From Cryptomeria japonica (taxonomy: Eukaryota > Streptophyta > Pinopsida > Cupressales > Cupressaceae), in NCBI RefSeq assembly GCF_030272615.1, contig NC_081412.1, forward strand, positions 22,226,432 to 22,290,431: a stretch of 64,000 nucleotides of DNA, read 5' to 3'. Position numbers and translations under genes: made by a program. Positions 12,262 to 23,373 of this stretch are shown in pieces. Numbering within the stretch: the stretch's first letter is position 1; each line of letters begins with the position of its first letter. Under the pieces are notes generated by a model. That model was not told the origin of the DNA and made no database searches. It saw nothing but the letters and a program-made list of their open reading frames with translations.

Positions 12262-12505
12262 AATTATCTGCAACAGAATAGCACAGTAAAGAAGAAAGAA
12301 GAAAGAAGAAAGGAAAATCTTGGCTGCATAACACAACACAATTACAGGACTGTGAGCTTTTTATGAAGGAATGGGGGGCCTGCTTTTGACTGGCTAATTG
12401 AAAGAGAGAGGCGGAATAGACTACACGGTTTCTAGCAATATGGGACCCGCGAGTGCAGAGGGAAGAATGGTATGGTCCAGATAGTTTGGGTTTAATAAGG
12501 ATTCC

Positions 12506-12562
12506 GCGTCGCACGTGTCTCCGCATGTTTCCCGTGATACATTGGATAACGGAACGTGCGAG
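12506..12562 (-). promoter_or_regulatory. BZR-gene 1 promoter motifs shared with gene 2
   Basis: GCGTCGCACGTGTC (12506-12519) and AACGGAACGTGCGAG (12548-12562) lie about 245-300 bp upstream of the ATG. Both have close counterparts upstream of gene 2. CGTGCG and CGTGTG are brassinosteroid-response elements known to be bound by BZR1, and CACGTG is its other site. Confidence 0.5.
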
Positions 12563-12865
12563 CCGTCAAAAATAATTGTTACCAGTACAGCGTAGTGCAC
12601 CGCGCATTTACTTCGCCTCCATCCCTTTAGACTATCGGGCATGGCAGAGCTCTGACCATGGGCCTTGGTTACCACTTATTTCCATTTATTGAGGTCTCAT
12701 AAATAATGACAGTATACAGTAATTTTTGGTAATGGACCTTCCGTGTCCTCTGAAGGGATTTTCAGCGTTGCTCTTCGTAGAGTTTATAACCCTATGAGTG
12801 CATTGTGGGCTCTTCTTATGAGTTCTTTATTGAACTGGTTGTGAATGAATAAAATGAATGAATGA

Positions 12866-13227
12866 AGATTTTTAATGATGTTTATGAAATTGAAATTGAG
12901 AAGGACACACTATAATGATCTTTAAATAACAAATTGATCAAACTTGAGAAGTATTCTTAGAGCGGCCACTAATTCTTATTGACCAAATTTTTAATGATGT
13001 CCATGGGATCAAAATTGAGAACAACACAACATAATGATCTCTAAATAATTAATCGACCAAACTTGAGAAGTGGCCCTAGAGTGACCACTAAGTCTTATTG
13101 ACCAGATTTTTAATGATGTCTATGGGATAGAAATTGAGAACAATGTGTAACATAATGATCTCTAAATAACTAATCAACCAAACTTGGAAGCAACTTTAGA
13201 GCGATCACTAATCCTTGTTGATCTGGG
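12866..13227 (+). repeat. ~120-bp tandem repeat, three copies
   Basis: Units begin at about 12866, 12986 and 13105 with (G/A)ATTTTTAATGATGT. Each contains CATAATGATCTCTAAATAA and a conserved GAGCGRYCACTAAT-like tail, with moderate divergence between copies. No coding capacity. Confidence 0.7.
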
Positions 13228-13684
13228 TTCTTCTGTTGTGAATTTTGACAGAGTAATCTCTCATCTAAACAATTTGTTCTTCTTCAAAAAAAGTATTTAG
13301 ACTCAACTTTTAGAATATCTGTATATTTGCTCTCAATGTCAGCAAAAGCCACACAATCCATGATTTAATGTCATTCCTTTTTCACATAAAGAGCACATCT
13401 CCTACCTTTTTCTCTTTAAATAACTTGTTAAATAGTTTACTATAGAGCTGCTTATATTGTTTATCTTTTTAATTATGTTGCAATTTTATTTATTATACTC
13501 TACTTTGTTTGAATAAAAGAAACAATTTATAATTGAAGTGTTTGAAGATATATATGTTTCTCAACGTAATATAGATGTTTTTTTATATGTATCACTCTCA
13601 AGAATATAATGTTTAAAATTTATAATGTATCATGATATTGTGTTATCACGTTTAAATTATATATTTTTTTATTCAAACTCATTT
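13228..13684. other. No gene seen
   Basis: AT-rich sequence between the 120-bp tandem repeat and the 5S-derived repeat. Nothing recognisable. Confidence 0.4.
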
Positions 13685-14130
13685 GCCCATATTTCATAGG
13701 TAGCAATTCACATGAACCCATTTCTCATGATATTGAAAGGTTCTTAATGAGCCCACCAAGGATCAAGTCTTGATGAGTGCAAGGCTCCAACATCACAAGG
13801 GATGAGATCGGGATCATGCCCTAGGCAAATTTGGTGGAATGGATGACCCTCAATTATTGGCTCTTAATCGAAGAGCTTTCAACCTAAGGCTCGTGCTCTC
13901 ATATCAAGTAGCTAAAAATAGGTTGGTGGATGAAAAAAAGAATCATTTACACTCATTGCATCTAGGTGATGTACATAGGAGTGAAACATTGTGACTTCCT
14001 AGAGGTCATCCATCCCAATACTACTCTAATTCAAGCACACTTGACCATAGAGTTTCCCCCCAAGATCAAGCTCACTTATTTTGATACCCCATTTGTGAAA
14101 ACTTGGACTAGTGTTGTGTGAAAATAACCT
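13685..14130 (-). repeat. 5S rRNA-derived repeat, copy A (Cassandra-like)
   Basis: On the minus strand the core (about 13985-14072) follows plant 5S rRNA. It has a box-A-like CAAGTGTGCTTGAATTAGAG, then AGTAGTATTGGGATGGATGA, then CCTCTAGGAAGTC. The flanks match the repeat interrupted at 46.4-59.6 kb, including a CACATGAACCCAT word. 5S sequences embedded in dispersed repeats are known from Cassandra TRIM elements and SINE3. Too diverged and incomplete to be a working 5S gene. Confidence 0.65.
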
Positions 14131-16423
14131 CATCTTTATCAATGTTTTATGGATACATATTTGTAAAGAAATAAAACACATCACATCCAAACAAGAAATA
14201 AAAGTTGCATAGTTATTAGTTTTGTTACTCTGATATGTTTGAAAATTAGTTTATTTGATTAATTATTTGTTAGTAGTGTAGATATTTTTAGAGTTATTGT
14301 CGATTGAATTAAGTGTCAAAAAAATATAGAGTATAAGCTAGCCTAAGGTGTTTTAGAGCACATATACTAAAATAAGAGTAATAATTAGATCAAGCATTCA
14401 AATGTATTAACAAAATAGTTATTCAAACTAGTAGGAAGAAAATAAATGAGTGTATTTAGGGGTGCCTCTTATTGGTCACAATTTGTTGGGTTTTCCTTGA
14501 TTTGTATATTAGGTGAGGCCATTAGGTTTATTGCCACAATCTATTTTTAATTTTACTTAGGAACCCATCAATCATCAACAATCTACAAGAAGCCTTTATG
14601 TTCTCTTGCTCTCATACTTACTCTCATGCCTTGATGATGGATCATGGTGTTTGATTCAAAATGTTGCCAACAACAAAATCTACATGGTCGAATCAAGAAG
14701 ATAACAAAAAAATTGTTATGGACTATGGAAATTTCATGATTTTAATACAAGAAACCTTTTGAGATCCATTGCAATGATAATATCTTAAATTAATTTCCCC
14801 AATTTTAATTAGCATGTTTTAGCTTAAAACCAACATGTGTCACCAAAGTAGAACCTCCTTTAATTAACATTTAAAAAGCTTGCAATAGGTATAAAATTGA
14901 TCGCAATTTTGATAATTCTAGGTCTACATGTGAACGTCTAATTGTTAATTCATATTACATCCATATTATTGTGCTCTCAACCAATGATATTGTAATAGTA
15001 TGGTTCCCTTTGTTTTAATTGGAATATGAAATTGAAAAATCACTTGATCTATTCGTCAAATGTGCTCATTGGAAATCAAGTCTTGTATATTGCAAGCCTC
15101 CAACACGATGAATAATAAGATTAGAATCTAACTAAAACAACTTTAGCAAAATAAATACCCTTCAATCTTTTACTCTTAACAAAGAGATATTATATTAAAC
15201 TTATGTCCCTTAATCAAATTACAAAAATAATATAACATGAAAACCCTCCTTAAAAACAATCCTTTTAGATCAATCTCAACAATAATGTTTTGTTTAATCA
15301 GTATAGATTAATTTATTAAACTTTCACTATAAGATTAATTTATAAACCTCTAGAATTTGACCACTAAGGCATTGGGATAAATTTCCTTTTTAACAAACAT
15401 TTTATTTGTCGTGCCCTAACGTTACTCATTAATTGCAATTAAATTAAGAAAAAAATGAATGTCATATCACATGTCACATGCTACTTATATAATAGAAGTT
15501 TTTCTTACGTTTATATAAATATCTTGACAGCTGGCTTTTGGCATAACTTATTCAATAAGGAGACTCTTAAGAAGAAGTGAACTCTCGCCATCATCTTACA
15601 TACAAAATGACGGAAATGCCAAAGTCAGTTTGATTAAATAATATATCGCATAGACTATTTTTAACCTCGTGAAAATTAAAATAATTTATTTGTTCACACT
15701 AAAAGGTGTACATATACCGTCTAGGCCGGTGGGTCAGTGGTTGCTTTCACGTTGTAGGAAATCGCTTAAAACCTTGAGAACCGGTTATCATCAGTCAACT
15801 ACAAAATAGATGTAAACTTTTGTCGGAAGAAAATAATAAGATATATGGCGTGGAATAAAGAAAATAAAATCTTTTTGCCGAAAGAAATTTTTTTTTAAAA
15901 AATGAAACGAAGAAAATAATACTACTTTTTAAAAGATTGTAGACGCTGATATGACCGTAATCAAAGTGGCATTTGAGCATAATATGAAGCTCTTGACATT
16001 TGAACATAATATACTCTAATAAATTCACGTGTTGCTTTACTTTTTCTGCACTACACATATAACATGTAATTCTCTAACATATAGATTTTTTTAATTTTTT
16101 TCACAAGTTTAGGGTTATTTTTACACATCAAGATCTAATTTAAAATAGTAGATGGATGGTGAAAGTTAGAAAGTATCTCTATGAATGTATATATGCAAAA
16201 TTAAAAATCAAATTATTTATCAATTCATAGATTAAAATATATGCTACTCGCATGGTGATCATTATCTATGAACAAATAAATCAAAACAGATCCAAAATTA
16301 ATGAGAAAATTGAATTGTATGAATTGGTATCATTATATATAGGAGATCTCACAGTTAAATTTATTGAATAATAGGTGGTGTCATCTAATCCATCAATATT
16401 ACTGTAGAATGTCTTGAGGAATT

Positions 16424-16424
<1 letters not shown>
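14131..16424. other. No gene seen
   Basis: AT-rich intergenic DNA without identifiable coding sequence, RNA gene or clean repeat. A short tRNA-like stretch near 15721-15790 was considered and rejected. Confidence 0.4.

Positions 16425-16492
<68 letters not shown>
16425..16492. repeat. (TA)n microsatellite
   Basis: An uninterrupted run of about 34 TA dinucleotides. Length is likely polymorphic and sensitive to assembly error. Confidence 0.95.
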
Positions 16493-16493
<1 letters not shown>

Positions 16494-16680
16494 CTAAGGG
16501 ACCACTCCCATGGTTATAGCTAGTGCCCTAAGCACACTTTGTCAATCCACTATTTAGATCCACACAAAATAGACTCAAGGTTACAGTAATATTTGGTTGT
16601 ATATTAATATTACTATTACATCACTCCACAAAAATAACAATCATTGGCTATCTCATTGATTGTTACCCTCTGGTAGCATG

Positions 16681-16789
16681 GAAATGGCTATTTAGCCTGT
16701 GGAATGCACCAAGGTATCATTATCTCTTATACATTATAAATACATTATAATAGATGCTTTGTGCATTCTAGAGGCTAGATAGCCATTTC
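16681..16789. repeat. Imperfect inverted repeat (hairpin)
   Basis: The 33-bp arms 16681-16713 (GAAATGGCTATTTAGCC...) and 16757-16789 (...GGCTAGATAGCCATTTC) pair at 29 of 33 positions around a 43-bp AT-rich loop. It could be a fold-back element or MITE remnant. No target duplication identified. Confidence 0.6.
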
Positions 16790-16989
16790 CCAATGGCACA
16801 GTCTCCACAGTTCTCGGCTCTTGTGCGAACTAAAATGAATTTTTATTCCATCTTTTGCAAAGAAAGATAGCCTATAAGGTGTATTAATAGCATCCAACTC
16901 TATTGGCACATGTGAGCTACCAACACCACCATAAACCTTAATCGGAGCCACTCAATTCCTCCTCGAAAACATTCCCTTTCTTAATGAAT

Positions 16990-17927
16990 ATCCGCATTGA
17001 TATTGCCATGTTATGTTGTTTGTAACAAGACCCTTTCCTTGTTCTTAACTTTCAAAATCCTATTTCTACTTATATTGGTCTTTATTGTGTGATGGAAGAG
17101 TTTGGTGTTTCTATCTCATTCAACCAACATTCTCTAGAGTTTTGGTGCTAATAAATTTCCACAAATAAATTTTTTAGATATTATTTGTTCAACTCTTTTT
17201 CTTTATCAAAATTAGTTTCTCTCATCCCATTGCTAATAATATTTTCATTTAACTCTTTTAATTCATCTAAGCTATTCTATCTTCTTGTTCAAAGATATTT
17301 TTAAAAGTGTGCTACATTCCATTCCTTAAGTTGGGATTTTACATGCTGGAGTTTTTTATGCAATTAAAAGAGACAAGATCCACCACCTCTCAAAGCACAT
17401 ATCCACCATTCTGACATCTTAATTTCAATATCGTTATCTCTTAACCACATTTTCTCAAATTTGAAAGGATATTGCTCTGGAATTCTACCTAGGATACAAT
17501 TTAGTGGGAGGGTAAATTGATCAAACGTTGTTAGAGGTAGAATAGTAGCTTCAAAGTTTACCAAATACCTCTCTCAAGCCCTAGCAATGAGAAACCTATC
17601 CAACTTTTCTACAATGATAGTGAAACCCCTCTTATTGGTCCAAGTGAAATACTCTTCTTTAGTTTGATCTCTTTTAATTGGTTATCAAAGGAAAATATTT
17701 AGAAGTCCTTTTTAACTTGAGTCTATCATGATCTCCCTCCACTTTTCTCTAAGCTATCCAAATTGGCGTTTGAAATATCCTCCTACATTGAAAGTTCATG
17801 TCATTGATAACTTGGAAGACATTCTTCAAAATCTTCCATATCTCTGCCTTCCTCCATGTTTCTATAGGCCCATATACATTGATTAGGGCTATTAGTGCTC
17901 TTAACACTAAAAATTTGACTATGACCA
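16990..17927 (-). mobile_element. LINE-1-type fragment: end of endonuclease and linker
   Basis: The minus-strand translation gives plant L1-type ORF2 text. The endonuclease segment is LRALIALINVYGPIETWRK, followed by WTNKRGFTIIVEKLDRFLIA, PLTTFDQFTLP and FQLHKKLQHVKSQLKEWN, then a linker with RQNSRECWLNEI before the reverse transcriptase should start. Stops and frameshifts are frequent. The reverse transcriptase itself is absent to the left. The upstream half of the endonuclease lies at 37131-37327, on the other side of the chromovirus that inserted here. Confidence 0.7.
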
Positions 17928-19515
17928 TGGTCCAGGAGCACCTATGCAAGAGCACCTAGCATTTAATTAGTTTGGTGATGCATTTTCAAATTTTGGAGTG
18001 ATTGTCCTTATTTTGGATCAATGTTTGAATAATGGATTTCTTAGAGGTACACATGTGTGTTTGATAGTCATTTGAAGGGTGATTGTCACCAAGGTTGTTT
18101 GTTTTCCCAGATTTGGCCAATGAGCTCTTGTAAGCCTAAAATGGCATTATTTTGCATTTTGATGTAAAACATCTTGTAAAGCCTCATTAGAAATTTGGTC
18201 ATGTCATTTTGATGTTCGGGAATCATCCTAGGAGGTTTAGTATGAATAGAAATGCATAAAAGGCAAAAATGCAAAATTGAGCAAACGTTGTCATTGTTGC
18301 TTGACAACTTTTTATGACTTTTTGAGAAAATAGGTGGTTAGGAAACCAATGAGGAGTTGGTTATGACGAAGTAGGCATATAAAATCTCTTTGAATGGTTG
18401 TACATGGGTTGGAATATCCAAGAGCAAGTTGAATAGAATTTGTAGACAATTTCCAAATTTTTGCCTTATATTTTGTCATTTTGGTAGCAACAGTCTGTGC
18501 AAAACGGATTGATCTTGTTACTGTTCTTTCATGGTAGTTTGGTGGATGATATTGTGTTGATAAGGAAGTGTTTGTATCTTCTCTTAGTGCATATTTGAAG
18601 TGAATTTATAATTTGTCTCTTATTGCGCTGCTCTTGGTCTGAGCAAGGGTTCAAGAAGCCCAGTCATGTTTCCAACTTGAAATCCTTTTGATTTTGCTCA
18701 ATGACCCTTGGGATTCAATTAAAGGAACCCTTGTACAGTGTTCATACTTCTTGGAATGGCCTGGAAGTTGTTGGGAAGTAACTTGCTATCATTTCCTAGG
18801 CGAGCTCTGTCATAGCCTGGCTAGGAATATGATTGACAATTTTGTCTTTACTTGCAGGATCGAATAAATGTGAATGTGCCAATTGTTTGGCTTGGAATTA
18901 TGATGCATAGAAGAGTCTCAGAGAAGAGATAGAGGATTGACAGGGTGTAGAAACCTATAAACCCCTTTGGTGAACATTGATAACTCCTAAACCCTCAAAA
19001 CTGTCATTTTTGGGATACGTACCAGTACGGACAAACCAGACAACCTACCCTAGTAGATCCAAAAAAAATTCCAAAAGGGTACTCGAATCACCAAAGGTTT
19101 TGGGGGGTTCTTTGAGTGTTTTCTGAGTAATTGCCCAAAAACCGGCAAGGTAGGGCTAATTGGGGCTCTAGGGCTACAAGGCCTAGAAAATAGGAAGAAG
19201 AGGGAGCGATGGGAAAATGGTGGGAAGCCAAATGAAGAACCACTTGAATGGAGTTGAAACACCTAAAAAACACCCCCTAAGACCCTTGCAAGTATATGTT
19301 GGAGGTTTGGAAAATCTAAAGGTTGGATTTACTCTTGTGAATCTCAGCCATGTTTGAGAGCAACTGCAGAAAACAAATTGATAGGGAGCACTCCAAGAGA
19401 GTTTGATTGTTTGGCTTGTTAATGGAAAAGTGTAGAGTGACTAAATCCCACTAAAAAATCCTTACCCTACCTATTGAGCAAGGTGTAACTCTATTGTGAG
19501 AACCTCTCCCCATCA
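17928..19515 (+). repeat. 5' LTR of the chromovirus
   Basis: 1588 bp, from TGGTCCAGGAGCACCTA to ...CTCCCCATCA. It matches the 3' LTR over its whole length with scattered substitutions. The first 30 bases contain a small internal duplication of GAGCACCTA that the 3' LTR lacks. Confidence 0.93.
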
Positions 19516-19518
19516 AAG

Positions 19519-19529
19519 TGGTATCAGAG
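19519..19529 (+). other. Primer-binding site (tRNA-iMet)
   Basis: TGGTATCAGAG, three bases after the 5' LTR, is complementary to the 3' end of plant initiator methionine tRNA. Confidence 0.9.
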
Positions 19530-19597
19530 AAAGCTAAGATTTGGGAAGGAACCAGTTGATGTCAGAGACTGAGTCAGTAGGATAAAATAGCCTCAGG

Positions 19598-20704
19598 ATG
19601 GTGACCAATGCAGAGTTAGCCAAAAAGGTAGAAGATCAAGAGGAAGAGAATAGACTCCTCAGGGTAAGATTGCAACAATTGGAGAGCAAACTAGACAAAG
19701 TTCAAGACAAGATTGAGAAGGTAACAATCAAAATCAATGAAGGGAAGGGTAACGAAGTAGTAGAAGAGGATGGCACACCTGAACCGGATCCTATTCTACC
19801 TGAAGAACCTTTCCTTAGACCCGTCAAAGCCTTAGGAGGGAAGTCCCTAGAAGGTGTGTCACTTTTTTGTGGAAAAATGGAACCAGAAGTAGTTATGGAA
19901 TGGATTGAAGGATTGGAGAATCACTTTGAATGTGATGGGATTAGTGAAGCACAAAAGGTGAAGGTAGCCAAATATAGATTGAGAGTAGCAGCCTTGATTT
20001 GGTGGAAGTTCATCCAAGAGGAGAGGCAAAAGGAGGTTAAGAACCCAATTGCCACTTCGAAAGGAATGCTAGCCAAGGTGAAAGAAGCATATATCCCTGA
20101 AGACTATGAAATTCAATGACACAAGAGGAGACAAAACTTGAGACAAAGAGAACTAGATGTGAGCAGCTACACTGAGGAATTTTAGAAGTTATGTCTGAGA
20201 TCTAAGGTGGTGAAAGATGAAAGCATCAAGGTAGCCAGGTACTTGAATGGTTTGAGATGGAATATACAAGAAGAGTTGAGTTTGTTGTGTCCTAGTATTG
20301 TTCATAAGAGCTATCGATTGGCACTCAAGGTGGAAGAGAAGAGTAAAAAGAAACAAGAGCAAAGCAACAGAGGTAGAGGTAGGGGAAGAAATGGCAGAGG
20401 TCATAGAGGTAGCTATGGTGGAAGAAGTGTAGACCAAAGGTCCCAAGGGGAATCCAATTTGATAGAGCAGAGTGGGGATTCCAATAACAAGAGCAGCTAT
20501 AGAGGAAGGGGATCTAGCAACTCTAGTAGAGGAAGGTCTAGTGGATCAGGAAGAGGGTCATGTTTCGCCACAATGAAGTGCTACAATTGCCATCAACTTG
20601 GACACCCGACCTATAGATGTCCTAAGAAGTCTTTTTCATCCCAAGAAGGTGAGAGGAGAGTATGTTATATTCAAGAAGATGTAGCAAATGTGAAGGCATC
20701 ATAA
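19598..20704 (+). pseudogene. Chromovirus Gag
   Basis: One frame from ATG 19598 to a stop at 20702-20704, broken by in-frame stops at 20117-20119 and near 20183. The N-terminal ~50 residues form a coiled coil (AELAKKVEDQEEENRLLRV). The Gag core follows, with VVMEWIEGLENHFECDG and LIWWKF. Then comes an Arg/Gly/Ser-rich stretch and a CCHC zinc knuckle, CYNCHQLGHPTYRC (C-x2-C-x4-H-x4-C), that binds RNA during packaging. It forms the virus-like particle in active relatives; this copy is disabled by the stops. Confidence 0.85.
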
Positions 20705-20820
20705 GTGAGTATAGATTCTGAGGTTGGAGAGAATATCATGATGAAAGAGTTTTGATCAAAAAACCAGTTAAGGAGGAACCTAACCAAAGAAGATCCTTGT
20801 TTAGGATAAAGTGAAATATT

Positions 20821-21918
20821 ATGGGTAAGGTATGCAGAGTGGTAGTGGATTCAAGTTCCACTGATAACATAGCGTCAGAAGAAATAGTAAGTAAGCTCAA
20901 CCTGCAAAGAATCCCACATAGTGATCCTTAAAGGGTTACTTGGCTCAACAAGGGACAACATGTTCTAGTGAATGAACAAACTTGGGTGGAGTTCACTATA
21001 GGAGGCTACAAGGACAAAATCTTGTGTGACATCTTGCCAATGGATGAATGCCACCTACTCCTAGGTAGGCCTTGGCAATTTGACAGGAAAGCAATACACC
21101 ATGGGGAAAAGAATTCCTATACTTTTCAGAAACATGGGATTACCTATAAAATTCAGTCCATAGGAGATCAAGAAGAGGGCAGATCTAAAGGTCCCAACGT
21201 GCTGCTAGTTGGTGAGAAGGATTCCATTAACACTCTCAAGGAAGGAGAAGAAGTGGGGTTTGCACTTGTAGTGAAACCAAAAGAAGAGAGAAAGGAAGCA
21301 TTCCCAATAAAGTGCAGCAGATTCTAATTCAATTTAAAGACATCATCTACAACCTTGCCTCCTCAACGTGCCATAAGTCACCAAATTGACTTCATACCTG
21401 GAGCCTCATTGCCTAATAAGGTAGCTTATAAAATGATACTGGAGCAAAATAAAGAGGTAGCTAAACAAATACAAGAACTCTTGGATAATGGTCTAATAAG
21501 GAGGAGCATCAGCCCATCTGCAAATCCCACTATTTTGACCCCAAGGAAAGGAGGTACTTGGAGAATTTGCACTGATTCTAGAGCTATCAACCAGATTACA
21601 ATCAAGTATAGGTTTCCCATTCCAAGTATTGAAGATTTGATGGATTGTTTAGGAAGTTTTGAATACTTCACCAAGATAGACCTCAACAGTGGTTACCACA
21701 AAATCAGAATCAAGGAGGGAGATGAATGGAAGACATCATTCGAGACCACAAAGGACTTTATGAATGGCTTGTTATGCCATTTGGACTCTCAAATGCCCCT
21801 AGCACATTCATGAGACTCATGAATGAAGTCCTCAAGGATTATATTGGTAAATTTTTTGTTGTTTATTTAGATGACATCTTGATTTTTAGCAAGTTTAAAG
21901 ATGAACATCTTAAGCATA
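20821..21918 (+). pseudogene. Chromovirus protease and 5' part of reverse transcriptase
   Basis: The protease has VVVDSSSTDNIASEEIV (catalytic Asp codon 20848-20850), where the usual third residue Gly reads Ser, and ends with LLLGRPWQFD. The reverse transcriptase runs from about 21355: IDFIPGASLP, WRICTDSRAINQIT, YFTKIDLNSGYHKIRI, then a frameshift near 21750, [20 protein letters not shown], and the catalytic YLDD at 21864-21875. Stops occur at about 20929 and 21325. The frame is cut at 21918 by the CACTA transposon and resumes at 33298. Confidence 0.88.
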
Positions 21919-21934
21919 CACTAGTACATTTGGG

Positions 21935-22240
21935 TCAAAATTTCGATGACAAATCGTCGGGATTCTGACACAATTTCGTCGCACTACCGACAAAAAAAGT
22001 CGTAGAAAACTTTGTGTCGGAAGTTCCGACTATCCTTGTGGTCGTCGCAATTCCGACATCACCTCCAACCTTTTCGACGGCCGCCATGGATGCTCATACC
22101 CCGAAAGAATATCATCGCAATTACGATGGCCTCTAGGAGAGTTCCAACGAGGATGTTGTGCATCCGACGACACTCCTCTGACAGAATTTTACCCTTTGGA
22201 GTCGGAATTCCGATGATAGGCCGATTTTTTGGAAAAAAAA
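21935..22240. repeat. CACTA left subterminal repeat region
   Basis: Many copies of GTCGG/CCGAC and CGTCG/CGACG words occur in both orientations, including GTCGGAATTCCGAT at about 22201. This matches the subterminal binding-site arrays that CACTA transposases recognise. The right counterpart lies at 33160-33294. Confidence 0.7.
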
Positions 22241-22261
22241 AATTATAGAAAAAGATTGACA

Positions 22262-22441
22262 TTGGTATCTCTCTTCTATCTCTCTTCTCTATCCCTCTCT
22301 ACTATCTCTCTTCTCTCTCCCCTCTCTAGGTCTCTTTCTCCATCCCTCTCTTCTTCTCTCCCTCTCTTCTTCTCTTTCTCTACCCTCTTCGGGTCATTAT
22401 CTCTTCCTCTCACCCTCTCTCTCTCTCTCTCTCTCACCTCT
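22262..22441. repeat. CT-rich low-complexity tract
   Basis: An imperfect (CTCT)n pyrimidine tract of about 180 bp, just inside the CACTA subterminal repeats. The ORFs across it on both strands are composition artefacts. Confidence 0.85.
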
Positions 22442-23373
22442 ATAGGTCTCACCTTCCATTCCTCCATCATTACCCATGTTGTCAAGTTGCAAGATATTTC
22501 CCAAAGTACTTGGTTGCTAGGGTTGATTTGCTTAAGTGTTGGAGTCGGAGTTAGATGAGACCTGCATGATTAAGTTGTATTAAGTGATCAAGTCACCAAG
22601 ATCTCAATTGTAAACATGACTAGGTTCTAGGGTTTTAGGGTAGCATAGGTCAAGATTGAGGTATGGTGGTCAAGAATTACCTTCCAATGACAAAAGACAT
22701 CCAAATGATGAAGAATGAAGGCGATGAACTCATAGAAGTTTGGAGGAGATAATTTGACTAAGTTAAAAAAAAATTTAAGTCATGGTCATGATACTAGCTT
22801 GCTCATCAAGAGCAATTTGTGTGAATGAACCCTAGAAATGTGCCCATGCTAGAGAAGCAAGAATTCCAATAAAACCTAAGGCAATGCTAGTAAGGGGTCA
22901 AAATTAAAGAATTAGGGTACAAAAAACAAAATTTGGCTAAGTCGAGATGTTGCTCAAGGATGACCTAAATCATGGAGTGTAAATCAATCATGAAACATGA
23001 GAATGGATAGGTCTTGACCCAAGCAACGTAAGTCCCCCTTGTGATTCCAGTAGATATCACATCACAATCATTGAGTCTATCTGCAATATAAAGTCAAGAC
23101 CTGACTATTGGAATCTTGGAGTCATCCCATTTGATCACGTAGTTTAGCACTTGGGAGGATTTTGTTCAAGAAAGGATAGAATACTTAGTATTTTATTTTG
23201 TGTTGCATAGTGCATAAAAAACACATCAACAGAAACCATTGAAAGGTTTGGTTAAAGCCTTCGAATCACAATCTCTATGAGAAGCTATCAAGAGTGCCCA
23301 GAATTTGGAAACTTTAGTATCCAAGAACATAATTCATAAGGCACCACTTTTAGAGCAACCAAAGAAGCCTATC
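22442..23373. other. CACTA interior, no gene seen
   Basis: Non-coding sequence inside the CACTA element. Nothing recognisable. Confidence 0.4.

Noticed and set aside
11938-12366. Plus-strand 142-codon ORF
   Set aside because: Antisense shadow of BZR exon 1 and its intron.
12122-12526. Minus-strand 134-codon ORF overlapping BZR exon 1
   Set aside because: It is out of frame with the clearly conserved BZR domain and has no recognisable content; a shadow frame.
13985-14072. Functional 5S rRNA gene
   Set aside because: Only part of the 5S sequence is present and it is diverged, embedded in a dispersed repeat.
15721-15790. Possible tRNA-derived SINE (TGGGTCAGTGGTTG as box A)
   Set aside because: No acceptable box B downstream and no tail or target duplication.
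22229-22558. ORFs on both strands rich in Ser/Leu or Arg/Glu
   Set aside because: Produced by the CT-rich low-complexity tract.
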